Source: Cryptomeria japonica
Lineage: Eukaryota; Streptophyta; Pinopsida; Cupressales; Cupressaceae
DNA length: 64,000 nt
Assembly (NCBI RefSeq): GCF_030272615.1
Contig: NC_081409.1
Location: forward strand, 18,850,260-18,914,259
Direction: 5' to 3'
The translations under genes were made by a program, and so were the position numbers. Under the pieces are notes generated by a model that was not told the DNA's origin, did not search any database, and saw nothing but the letters and a program-made list of their open reading frames with translations. The first letter of the stretch is position 1; each line of letters starts with the position of its first letter. Shown here piece by piece: positions 1-11,329 of the stretch.

Positions 1-1161
1 CAGGTCTTTCTCTATTTTCTCAAATCTGGGGTTGAAGGCATCTCTTATATTTTCAGCTTTTGCAATAGTATTTTTCAGATCTTCAATATAATTAGCCATA
101 GTCTTCCCTTCCATAGTGTTGATAGTTTCCAGAATCTGAATTCTATGGCTGAGCTTCTTGTTGTCGTCCACAACTTTCTTGTAACTAGTTATTAACCACT
201 CCATGGTGTCCATGAAACCTTTCATACCCTCAGGAGGAGGGTTTGGGGGAAGATCAATCTTACCGGAGTTGTCCTATTCCTTTTTTGGAGTGTCACCAAC
301 AGTAGCTGTGTCGTCAACCCTATGAACGTCACCACTGGTCACCTCGTCTAGGTTCTGTTCAGCTTCCAAAATCTTTTCATGCTTATGAGCCTCCAGCTCC
401 TTCACATTCTCCTTCTTTCTCTTATACTTGTTTCTAGTCTGGGTATGGACTTTAGTTTTCTTTTTTAGAGAACCCTGGGGTTTCTCCTTCTTTGAATCTT
501 TAGAGACCTCCTCCTCCGAGGAACTCATCTAGAGGATTTTGCCTTTATATTTTTGAACCTTTGAGGAAGAAGGTCTGGTTTTCATATATTTCCTCTTCTT
601 ACCTATTTCAAATTCTGAGTCATTCAAACTCTCCTTAGAGTCACTCATTGGGTCACTATTGGAACCCTCTTCCACAGAAAAAACAGAGTCTGACCCATCC
701 TCCTCAGACTCAAAAGAGGGCTACAGGCGGGAAATTTGATTAGCCTTGAGATGGTCATAAATAAGAACCATTAAGCCTTGATGCATGGTAGTGTCCCCCA
801 TAGGGTTCTCTTTATAGGCCTTAATGGTGGCATTCATAGAGCATAACATAAAATAAGGAAAGCTAACCTTCTCGTCATGCCTAAAATGATTCAACAAAAC
901 AAAATGGTAGCTGTATACTTTAGTAAATCTACCATCCAATGTAATATAGCACATTATAACAAAGAGGACTTCCCACCATGGTTTAACAAAAACCCTAGGG
1001 GGATAGTAAGTTTTACTTATCTTCACCAGGCGTTTTTCCTCCTTTTCGATTTTAGGATATCTGTCAATGGCCTCCTTACTCACTTTTCTATCTCTATCGA
1101 AGTTACTTCCTTTCCTTCGGAGACTCGTGGCTTGGGTGATAAGGTCTTCATCTAATGACAA
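1..1161 (-). pseudogene. Partial ORF of unrecognised acidic, coiled-coil repeat protein
   Basis: I do not recognise this family. Read on the minus strand from 1161 to the window edge, one frame stays open except for three TAG stops (near 721, 535 and 274). The N-terminal part has a motif-like block (PWWEVLFVIMCYITLDGR) followed by a stretch rich in aromatic and histidine residues. The middle is very acidic and serine-rich, and then Lys-rich. The last part (270 to 1) looks like a helical coiled coil. A further related segment in another frame reaches about 1310, so at least one frameshift is present upstream. The protein continues beyond the window. The layout of a globular domain, an acidic linker and a coiled coil resembles accessory proteins of plant retroelements, but that is inference. 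It abuts the 3' end of LINE-A. Confidence 0.45.
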
Positions 1162-1565
1162 CAGACTAGTCTCCCATCTTCAAAGTGCCCTTTCTCCAGT
1201 TTTTGCAGAAGAAACTGGTGACCATGCCATCCTGTCCATGGAGTCTCTCCATAAATTTAGCAAACCCACCCTTCTGCAAAATATTCCAGACCTCCTCCTT
1301 TTGCTTCCATTCCTTGTAGCTACTAGGTTCGTATCAATGTCTGTTTCTGCCCATGTTTTTGCTGTTCAGAGTAGAATAATGAAACTTGCAGAGAGTTTTA
1401 GATAAAAAGTTTCTCAGAGCTACCAAATTTACCTAGAAAGCATGGGAAGTGATAGAATGAGTCTTGTAATAAATGGTGCTGACAATATTATAATAACTCG
1501 GAGTACTCCATTTAGTCCATTTCATTATTGTTTTGTCCATCAAAAATCTTTGGAGTGCTACTATA

Positions 1566-2031
1566 TCAGTCCTTAAAAATGATTAGCCTAACATCCTCAA
1601 GGAGTCCTTGTTCTCTCGTCCATGTAATCACTTCATCTTTTTTGACCGTCACGTTGGCTGCCCAGTCAGCAGACCCATTGGCTTCATGGTAGATATGAGA
1701 TATGTAACTTTTTGCAAAAGTGCTAATGAGGTCTCTAGTGGCTTGTATAATATTATTGATAGATCACGAGGGCTTAGAAGTCCCCTTGAGACATTTAATG
1801 ATGTTGTTTGAATCCCATTCAATCCATATATAGGGGCGATTCCATCTTTTAGCTAGGAGAATTCATTGGAGAGCTGCCATTGCTTCTGCTTTGTGGTTTG
1901 TTTGACTCCCTATTGGGACAACAATCATTTCCTTACATATACATTTATCATCTCTAAGAATATCTCCACAACTCGTAGGGCCCGGGTTACCTTTTGCAGC
2001 ACCATCAAAATTGACTTGGAACTAGCCATGA
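1566..2031 (-). other. RNase H domain at C-terminus of LINE-A ORF2
   Basis: Minus-strand translation shows FDGAAKGNPG (first catalytic Asp) near 2010-1980, then KAEAMAAL (Glu) near 1890-1870, WIEWDSNN (Asp) near 1830-1805 and HEANGSADWAAN (the His and last Asp) near 1695-1655. It ends at TGA 1566-1568. Stops lie at 2022-2024, near 1862 and near 1768. Plant L1 lineages that acquired an archaeal-type RNase H are known, and the FDGAxKGNPG start fits that type. The domain would degrade RNA in the RNA-DNA hybrid during cDNA synthesis. Confidence 0.8.
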
Positions 2032-5000
2032 GGGGGAGTTTACCATCTTGCTTCAAGTCTTTAATTTTGCTTGGGGTCAGAGCTACCAACATTCTTCAAA
2101 TTCCAGGAACTTAAAATGTTAGATTCCAGGGGGTTGGTCAAAAAATAGGGACCCCCAATGATCCCAATATTCTCCACAATCTCCCATTGTATTTTCTGGA
2201 ACACAATATCCTGATTGAGGGTTGTGTCCCTGAAAATATGATTGTTTCTTTCTTTCCATAATCCCCACAGGATGTGAGGAAGTGATAGCTGCCACAAAGA
2301 TCTCAATAAGGAGTTAGACCAATGGATATTCTAGGAGTAGAACAACTCACTGATGGTTTTAGGAAACACCCAATCAATGCTAAAACTTTTAAGAAATCTT
2401 TCCCAGATTGAGGCAGAATAGGAACAGTGGATGGCCAGGTGGTCCACTGACTCTTCCTCCTTAAGACATAGAGCACATCTATTAGGAAAGGCAAAACCTC
2501 AACCCTTGAGGTTATCTAGGGTCAAGATTTATTTTGAAGTATAGTCCAATAGAAAAAGTTGATTTTGGGGGTCATACCCTTAATCCAAGCTTTAGACCAG
2601 AAAGGATTATCAGGAGGGGTGGAGAAGAGAACACCATACATTGAAGAAATAGTAATGATACCTTTGGGTTCATATTTCCAAATGAGGGAGTCTTCCTCTT
2701 TGTTCAACCAGACCGAAGACAGGTGGATCTTGAGCTTTATGAGACTTGGGTGGATACTTTCAATGTTCTGCCATTTATTGCCAGTCCAATACCCTTCAAC
2801 TAAGGTGCCAAAAATTCTAATACAGGAGGGAGCATAAGGGGCCCATTCAGGGAAATCAGTCAAGGGTTTATCAAAAAGCTAGGGGTCTTCCCAGAATTTA
2901 ACTCTCCTGCCATTTGCTACTTTTCATATAACTCCTTTAGCAATGCTTTCTCTGCACTTAGAGGCATGATTCCATATATGGGACCCATTAATACTGATTT
3001 CCGAATTGATAAAAGAAGCAAGAGAAGAGGACAGAAGAGAGTACTTACTTCACTAGATTTTACACCATTCAGTATCTGAATGGAACATTCTCCAGACCTG
3101 CTTGGACAGGAGAGCTTCATTTAAGGTCCAGATTCTTCTCAGGCCCAAACCTCCTTTACTTTTCGGTTTGCATACCTGATCCCAAGCCACAAGAGACATT
3201 ATTTTCTTGTCCTCAACCCCTAACCATAGAAATTTTCTTTGAATTTCTCATTTGCATCAGCATACTTAACTAGAATTCTGAAAAGGCTTAGGGCATACAT
3301 TGGTATGCTTTGAAGAGAAGCTTTCCATCTTGACTCAAAAGGGCTCCTTTCCAACTGGCTAATTTTTATGAAATTTATCATTAATGAGCTCCAAAAAGGC
3401 TCAGGAGGAGCAATGCCCATGGGGAGGCCAAGATAGGTCACAGGAAGATCAGCAATCCTATAGTCCAAGATTCTGGTGATTCTTTATTGTCTTCTCTCTG
3501 GAGTAATGATGAAAAAACTTCGCTTTTGACCCAATTAATGAGCTGACCAGAAGCTGAGGCAAACTTACAAAGAGCATTCTTCAGTTTTCTAGCTTCATAG
3601 ATACTTGATTCCCCCATGATGATAGTATCCTCCACAAACTGTTGATGGGAGAAAATAAGGTCAGTAGAAGAAGGTTGGAGTCCTTTAAAAGAGCCTTGCA
3701 TGACCATATTTTCCATGGACCTACCAAAACTTTCTGCCATAATGATGAAGAGGATAGAGGAAATGGGATCCCTTTGCCTTAGACCTCTAGAAGCTTGGAA
3801 GAAGCGGGAAGGGGAACCATTAACAAGAAAAACAAAAGAGGCTGAAGTAATAAGCTAGCTGAAGAGGTCAACACATTTAGTGGAAAAACCATAAGCCATA
3901 AGAACCTTCTCAAGAAAAAGCTAGTCAACCCGGTCGTAGGCCTTGGAGAGATCAAGCTTAAGGATGAGACCCTGCTTCTTAGCCCTAACAAGAGAGTGAA
4001 TATTCTCATGGATAGTTATAATGGAGTCGAGAATTTGTCTTCCAGGGACAAATCCATTTTGCTGATGATTAATCAAAGAAGGAAGGATAGTCAGAATTCT
4101 AGTGGTAAGAACCTTGGAAATAATCTTATAAAAAGAGTTGCATAAACTGATTGGTCTAAACTTGTCCATAGAGTCTCCACCTTGGATTTTGGGAATGAGA
4201 GCAATGAAAGTACCATTGATTTCTTTCAAAAATTTTCTAGCCTCGAAAAATTCCTTGACTCCATTAGAGACATCTTTCCCAACAATGTCTCAGAAATCTT
4301 GAAAAAAGAACATGGGGAAACCGTCTGGGTTGGGAGCTTTGTTACCATCAAAGGAAAAAACAACATTTTTGATTTCCAAGATCGAAGGAATGGAAGAAAG
4401 GGAGACATTCATCTATTCATCAATGAGACAGGGAATATTTTGAAGGAAATAAGATTGAGCATCAGTATCCAATCTATGATCCCTCCTAAGAAGATCCAAA
4501 AAGTACCTTTTAGCTTCATTCCTTATTTCTTCCTCCTTGACCAGCTCCCCATTATCCACAATTATTTTGGTTATCCTATTAGTTGCTTTATGCTTGATAG
4601 TTGACATATGAAAAAATCTTGTATTCCTATCCCCTTCCTTTAGCCAAATGCATCTTGATCTCTGCTTCCAGAATGTTTCCTCTTTAGCAATGATTTCATG
4701 GTATTTTTTAAGAGTCTCATTTTCATCAGCAATGGACACAGTACTAAAACCATCCTTCTGAATTTGGGCCTATATTTTTTTAAGGTCATCCTAAACTTTT
4801 CCTTTGGTCTCAAAGATATTTCCAAAGCTAGATTTATTCCAGAGTCTTATATTGTCCTTTACACTTTTAAGTTTCTTTACAACTATGTACATAGCAGTTC
4901 CTTCAACTTGGATACTCCACCATTTCTAAATATTATGGGTGATACTTGGGTGATGAGTCCACATTTTTTCATATCCGAAAGGAAAGTGTCTCCTTTTGTT

Positions 5001-5705
5001 AATTGGGTCAGCACTGAAGGTGATAGGAAAATGATCTGACCGAACCCGGATGTGGGTAGACAGAGAACATAAATAATGTGTGTACCAGTCATCTGAGATG
5101 AGAGTCCTATCAAGGTGAACTTCGATAAGATCATTTCCAGTTCTCCTATTAGTTGATGTGTAATTACAACCTTGTATCTCCACATCGTTGAGAGCCTGAG
5201 TGTTAATAAAGTCCATTAGGGCCATCTTGCTTTCCAACTGAGAGGGGCTTCCTCCAAATTTTTCTTCCTCTCTCAAAGGTGTATTAAAGTATCCCATGAC
5301 CAGCCAACTAAGATTTTTGAAGCTTTCCCTAACTTCTATAAGTTTTTTCCAGAAGGAATTTCTAGCTTTCAAGGTATTGGGAGCTTAAATGTTAGTGAGG
5401 ACCCATGAAGTTCCATCTTTTAAGTGCTCAAATCTAATGCAAGAGAATTTTTTTTCCTGAATAAGAACATGACCCTTGACACTATTAAGGTTCCAAATGG
5501 CAGCTATGCCTCCTGAAGCACCTTCCGAACTACCACCACTGATATTCCCATTTTTGAAAAACTTCAAAGATTCAACTTTTTCTTGACTCATTTTGTTCTC
5601 TTGAATTAGAAAAACATCGGGTTTACTATCCCTTATCATATTCCTAATGATATCATGTTTATAAGGATTATTAAGTCCCCTAATATTCCAAGAGATAATC
5701 TTCAT
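1566..5705 (-). pseudogene. LINE-A ORF2: endonuclease, RT, zf-RVT, RNase H, degenerate
   Basis: Starts at ATG 5705 with the APE-type endonuclease signature (MKIISWNIRGLNNPYKHD; QENKM follows). It remains in one frame to about 3460 apart from stops. RT motifs are visible: FIALIPKIQG and FRPISLCN near 4190-4120, GFVPGRQ near 4055, LKLDLSKAYDRVD near 3965-3925. The catalytic box near 3640 reads FVED rather than the usual FADD, so even a restored frame might be inactive. Later parts change frame (about 3460, 2880 and 2310). The zf-RVT tail includes WGLWKERNNHIF near 2270-2235. The end of the frame is an RNase H domain (see separate entry). Target-primed reverse transcription in the nucleus is the known role of this family. 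Confidence 0.85.
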
Positions 5706-5708
5706 AGT

Positions 5709-7453
5709 TACTTACTGATTCCTAACTCCTTAAGAGTCTTCTAGGTTCCATCTGCAATGTTCTTACTGGCCTCCTTGTCTCTAACTTTATGGTTAGAGGG
5801 TCAACCTGGGGAAGAGGAGATATACCCAACATCAACTTGAGCTATTTTGCTGGATTTCCTTAGTTGAGAAGCCGAGGGAGTTGTTCCTTTCTTGTTCCTA
5901 TATTTTGGTATTTTCCAATCACCTTCTTTCTCAAGAGACGCTTTCGGGTTACTGAGAATTCTAGAAATTTCATCTTCATTACCCTAGTTAGGGATTCTGG
6001 GACCATTTAAATCACTGTTTATAGTTTTTGAATTTTGGTCTAAATCCGAAAGGTTCATACCCAGTATTGCACATTTTTGGGCTTCTTGCATTTAAGAATT
6101 TGTCATGAGCGGTGAAGAGTCAGTATTTTCTTCTTGGGAGCCAGGGATCTCCCCTTCCTCAGGTTGATCCTCTATCTTTTGTGTTTCCTTCCCCACATAA
6201 GTGTCAGCTACCACTTTAGCTATGTCATTTGAAGACTCAGTCTATTCTTTCAGTTCCTCTAATCGAATCTGCTCTGTAATAGAGGTGTTTACATTGGTAG
6301 ACTCATTTCTCAATACTTCATGGGTTGGAGGATTGGAGACAGAAGTTGAGGAGACTTCCTTATTTTCCCCCAATGGTTCAAAACAATTATAGTCAGCTTC
6401 CTTATTCTCTGAGTTTTTAACTTGCCATACCATTTTTTCTGGAGCCTTTTTACTTTTAACCTGGGGTTTAAACTGCTTGGGCTCTACTTTCAGGTTGATT
6501 GGACAAGATTTTGCCCAGTGACCTACTTTTTTGCAATGGAAGGAAACAAAGGGGATAGATTCATATTCAATTTGTTGTTTCCATGTTCCCAACTTTGACA
6601 CTAGATCTATCTATTCTGACATGTCTGCATCATGGGCTATCCCTACACAAAGCCTATCATGAGTGAGTCTCCTTTTTGAAGCGGTGACTAGGTCTATAGA
6701 GAGGAGTTCACCAAAGGAGCTTGCAATTACTAAGAAGATGCTTTCTTCCCAATATTCAAGAGGAAAACCTGGTAACTTCACCCATACTGGGACTTGTGCC
6801 AAAAGAGAGTCGTTCATGTTCAGATTCGAATGCCATTTCTGAAGAACCAAAGCTATCTTTCCTACCATCTATGGACCTCCACAAAGTATCCTTAGTTTAT
6901 CTTCTTCACATGAAAAAGTAAAAGATAGGAGGCCTTTAGGCAAAGCCAAGATTTTAACATTACCCTTCAGAGCCCATTTTCATTTGATATAAGTCCTAAC
7001 AACTTCGATGTTTGGACGCAAACCCATAAATTTGCCTACCAGGGAGTTCGACATACTGTTTATATTATGATCCAGAACCAGATCAGGGATAGAGATAGCA
7101 AACTTTCCACCAGAAGGATCATAAATATTCTTGACAGGAGGTAAAGATGATTTACCAGATGGTTTTGTTCCAAAAAGGGATGACCATTTTCTAGGTTCTT
7201 TTCCAATCTCCAAGGTCTCTTCACGTGGGCTGGGCCCCCTGCTAGACCCCTCCCCCAAAAGCCTAGACCCCTCTTTCTTCTCTGGCAGAGTACCACCTGT
7301 CTGCGAAATGTCTGGAGGCTTGTCCTTCTCTCCCATGGGTCCAATTCCTTCATTTTGGATGCTCCCACCATTGGAACCAAAGTTCCCACCTTGCAGAGAA
7401 TTTGAATTTTGAATTCTCCCATTGCCACTTCCTACTCCTCCAAGCTCTTCCAT
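5709..7453 (-). pseudogene. LINE-A ORF1 (DUF4283-like, zinc knuckle), degenerate
   Basis: RNA-binding ORF1 protein of a plant L1 element. The frame runs from ATG at 7453 to TAA at 5709-5711 and is interrupted by several stops (near 6977, 6605, 6240, 6090, 5985, 5800). The N-terminus is Gly/Ser-rich and low in complexity. A DUF4283-like core follows (VPVWVKLPGFPLEYW near 6790-6750). After it comes a zinc-knuckle remnant near 6540-6500 (FHCKKVGHWAKSC). Its first cysteine appears to be serine, so the CCHC box is incomplete. The C-terminal third is acidic and serine-rich. The stop lies 3 nt before the ORF2 ATG, which suggests coupled or reinitiated translation of ORF2 in the ancestor. Confidence 0.75.
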
Positions 7454-7469
7454 TCTCACTTCCTAATTG

Positions 7470-8284
7470 TAGTATCAAGATAGAAAACTTGAACAAGCAT
7501 GAACAAATAATATAGTTATAACGTGAAAACAAATGAATTGATATAAATGATTTTTCTAGCTAAAAAAATATTTATTGCTGCACGGTTTTAATTGCTACTG
7601 CTATTTCTTCAAAAGAATATAATTTAGCGAATAATAATCTAGAATAAACATGCAGATTTAAACTATTAAAAAATGAAATAAAGAGGCTAATATTATTCTT
7701 TTATTACAAAGAAAACAAATACAAAACCTGCAATACAAGAAATCATAGATGCAATTTAAATGATAAATCGGTTTTGGCGGCAAGCCTTTCAAAATGATGC
7801 AAATGAAAACTAAAGTATGTAGGAAAAAAGTTTAGCAACATAGTTTTGGCAACAAGCCTTCCAAAACTAATTTAGAAAATAATCTTCTAGAATCTAAATA
7901 GATTAATCCTGCATGCAAACTTGTTAACACGTTTGAAAATAAAAATAAAAATAAAACTTAAATCAAAACCTGCACAACAAAACCTTAAAGAACAAACTTC
8001 CCTTCTCTCAAAGAGTGCCTCCAAGAAGGGTGATCTCCAAAATCAATAATGACAACCTTCATCAACTTCAACTTAAACAAGAATTAGTAATTTGCTTTGA
8101 TATAATAAAGGAAATACAAGAGCAAGAAAATGAAAAGTAAATCCAATTATGTTGATTGAAGTAATGTTACCAAAGTAGAGAGAAACTTGAGAGCAATCAC
8201 ACAAAACTTGAAGAGGAGACACAAGAGCTTTTGAAAGGGGAAAAGAAGAGGAAAAACCCCTTATGTATTATGAATGAAGGTAAA

Positions 8285-8337
<53 letters not shown>

Positions 8338-8632
8338 CATTACAATCATATCAAAAGTGAAGAATAAGAGGAGAAACATCTCTTAAATAAAGATGAGTAG
8401 AGGAATTATAAAGTGGCTTTCATTTCTATGAATGCCACCATTCACAATATGTGGGTGAAAAATGTCAACATCCTCTTAAGGAGGACATACTAATATTCCA
8501 CATATTTGGAATAAATAAAATGAGTTATGAGAACTCTTGAATAAGACAAACGACTTGTAGAGATCCTTTAGGAATATTCCTACAAGTAACAAATAAAAGG
8601 AAATTAACTTTAAGATTAATTCCTAACAGTGG
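7470..8632 (-). repeat. LTR-like sequence, possible LTR read on minus strand
   Basis: No coding region is visible. Read on the minus strand the block begins at 8632 with TGTTAGGAATTAATC, the style of a plant LTR start. It has a TATTTAAG TATA-like box near 8390, a long CT run just downstream, and an AT-rich remainder. Two short hairpins (7771-7797 and 7843-7867) share the core GTTTTGG. I could not place the far LTR end, a primer-binding site or a partner LTR. LINE-A and the 1-1161 ORF could lie inside such an element, but this is inference. Confidence 0.35.
8287..8335. repeat. (AG)n microsatellite
   Basis: About 24 uninterrupted AG dinucleotides. On the minus strand it would be a CT-rich leader just downstream of the TATA-like box of the LTR-like block. 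The apparent Leu/Ser-repeat ORF across it is an artefact. Confidence 0.97.
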
Positions 8633-8689
8633 TTTTTCCTTGTTTTTTGAGAATTCCAATAGCTTTCTACTAGGCTCTTAGATGAAAAA

Positions 8690-10890
8690 ATGTGGTGGTT
8701 GACTGAGAGACATCCCCAGTATGATTGGTTTTATGGTGCCAACTTTATTATGATCCATTTGCATGGATTCAAGGAATTCCCCTTTCAACTACCCACATAT
8801 GTAACAAATAGAATCCTAGCCCTTGAATTGTTCTGACAACTCTCTGTAGTTGATTCTCAGATAGGAGTAGGGTGAGGAGAAACCATGATACTTAAAATCC
8901 AAATTACCTTTTGGGGAAACATTTTACAAAAAAGAAAAGTAGAATTATTGTTAACAACCAAATTTTTTTTCCACGACCTTGATCTCATATGTGATTCCTA
9001 GGATTACGACCCTAATAATTGTTTAAAGGGTAGACAATTTTCTTTGATTCATCAACCCAAACCTTATTGGGAACAAAGAATTAACCCCATGGAATTGAGT
9101 GCCCAAATTTATGTGCATTTAACTTATATATCGGGTCATCAGAAACCCCCTTGGCTTAGTTTTTATACTATTGTGGATAGTTCCAAAGCTACATACAAAA
9201 TTCCTCCCAGCATGAAGAAGACGCTAAAGGAACAAGATTGGAGCAAAAAAAGATAACAAACTTCTATATTTTGAGGCAAGAGATAGGGGGCACTATATCT
9301 TAGGTGGATTGTATTCATGAAGATGACCAGTTTGACAAAAAATGGGATGATGAACATTCATGGTCTTCAGAGGAAAAGGAATCAAAAGAATTGGAAGGAC
9401 CTATGTTTGGACACCAAGTGGAAATGAGAAGATAGTTGCTTATATAGGAACAAGTTGGCAAACCTCAACAGACGCAGGTGGTCATAATAGTGGAATAAGC
9501 TATCCAGAATCTATAACTTCCCTTAGATAGAAGTTCAGAATTTGAGCTCCCTCTCATTGAGGCATTTTCTAAGTGACATAAGGAAGAAAACATAGATAAC
9601 TGAGAAGAAGCCTAATGATCAAGAATTGATGGAAGATATTTCATAGACCTCTACAAGATTTGCAATGCATATATTCTTTTCTTTCCCTCTTCTAGATCTC
9701 CATCTTAGTCTTTGGTGACTCAAGTTGAACTTTTATCATCTTCTATTCCCATGAATGTAATTATTGCAATTCAAGAATGGTCCCCTATTTCTGCTCATCC
9801 TAGATTAGCAACTATATCTTTGAGCTCAATCGTTTTTAATTTCAAATCCCTAATTGCCAATTGATTCATTACCGATGAGTAGACCACTTACTACTTCAAC
9901 TATGGTTCATACCCCAACAATATTACAATCCTCTATTTTTGAGTCTTCATCTACTATGATGATGTTTTCATCCCCATAATTCATTATGCCTCCCCAAATG
10001 TCTCTCACAAGTTCTCCATTAACCTCTCCAAATATGTTGACTTCCTTAAATTTAGTAGTTACACTCCAAAGCATCCCTACTTTTTCTCCAAGAACATTAG
10101 ACTTCCTGAAGCCCATTTCCAAAGGTGTCCAAGCACAAATATTTTTTGTTCAAACAACATTTGTTCTACCTCATGAATCCCCTTTTGTAGGGCAACTTAT
10201 AAGCTATACAATTGAGTTGGATAGCCATTTTCATTCATAAAAAAGGGCATGGTTGGAAAGATCTTTGAAAAGGAGAGCCAAAGATACGAACAAGTTTTCT
10301 TCCTCAAAGCTGGATATTATGTCCAATGAAGGCCAATGTACGATGTTGATCACTTCAAATATATCTAATGTAGTCAAAGTTGAAGGCTAGATGTAACCAA
10401 AAGATTATACCATCCATGCAGTTGGAATTGGTATGGATATAACTCATTCTCAGGACAAAGTAGAATTCATTAAAGAAACAAAGAAGGTAGTGACATCTAA
10501 TTATCTTAAGCTCACACAGACTCATGTTAAATTGGAGGAGAAGGTGTGAAATATGGAGCTTACCATATGAGCAAAGGAACCAAAACTCAAGGCCATGAAA
10601 TACAAAGTTAATGAGTTGAGGGAGTGCAAAGAAAGGACATCCACGGTGATTCAAGGAACACAGGCTAAAAAAAATAGGCTGTGTGCAAAAATGAATAAAC
10701 TAAAAGTTGCCTACATGGCAGAGAAGAAAGAAAATGAGGAATTGAGTCAACAACTACAACTTTTAAAGAAATAATTGCAAGCCAGTTGGTCATTGATAGA
10801 TGAAATAGAATGGAATAAGAAAACAATAGAGGTTTCCCTAGAAGGAAGGACTAAAGAATTAACTAATTTGAGCCAAGAGAATATTGTATT
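8690..10890 (+). pseudogene. Unrecognised coiled-coil protein pseudogene, 5' part
   Basis: I do not recognise the family. Plus-strand reading gives a protein-like stretch near 8690-9256 (for example CLKGRQFSLIHQPKPYWEQR and YVHLTYISGHQKPPWLSF), broken by stops and frameshifts. Then comes a Ser/Thr/Pro-rich region (9700-10240) and a heptad-rich, Lys/Glu-rich coiled coil (10500-10890). The coiled coil runs directly into the left target-site copy of LINE-B and resumes after LINE-B at 17395. At least four stops lie in the coiled-coil part (near 10546, 10567, 10771 and after the junction). It could be a decayed host gene or an accessory ORF of a retroelement. Confidence 0.5.
10876..10890. repeat. 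Left target-site duplication of LINE-B (15 bp)
   Basis: The 15-mer agagaatattgtatt is repeated exactly at 17395-17409. Length and exactness are typical of LINE target-primed integration. It is followed by a short T run, as expected at the 3' end of a minus-strand LINE. Confidence 0.93.
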
Positions 10891-11329
10891 TTTTATATTG
10901 ATAATAGAGAGTAAACTGATTTACAAAATAGTTAAAGCTGTATTAGCAGTTCATCTGAGCCTTATAAGTAGGTATCCACATTAGATAGTATATAAATATT
11001 AGGATATTGATATATGGGTTTATACAAAATACTCATCAACATATACAAATAGCCTATACAGTCCTAAACCGAGATATATGAAGAAAATATACATGCCTAT
11101 ACAACTAAAGAAGCATAAACAAAAAGCTATGCAACTATATACATCCACCATGAGGAAACTCCATGCTAGATCTAAGAAATCCACACTAAGGGGCCTTCCA
11201 TCCAGACCAATCTCTGATCATCCAACATTCTAGCAAAGTGTACCATTTGCTGGCGAACCAGCTGTCCATTCCCTCTGATTCCCTCCATAAGAGCATCCAA
11301 GGTGTTGACAAAGGGAGTTCTTTCTACAT

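Larger units (their letters stand above)
1500..7470 (-). mobile_element. LINE-A, L1-type non-LTR retrotransposon with RNase H
   Basis: A minus-strand LINE of about 6 kb with ORF1 (from 7453), ORF2 (from 5705) and the last recognisable codon at 1566. The order is the plant L1 order: DUF4283-like ORF1 with zinc knuckle, endonuclease, reverse transcriptase, zf-RVT region, then an RNase H domain. Both ends are approximate. I could not find a convincing poly(A) tail (it would appear as a T run near 1400-1560) or a target-site duplication. Many in-frame stops and at least three frameshifts after position 3460 make it inactive. Confidence 0.85.

Noticed and set aside
1608-2114. Plus-strand ORFs over LINE-A
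   Set aside because: They oppose the RNase H domain read on the minus strand.
8197-8379. Leu-Ser repeat ORF (minus)
   Set aside because: Product of the AG microsatellite.
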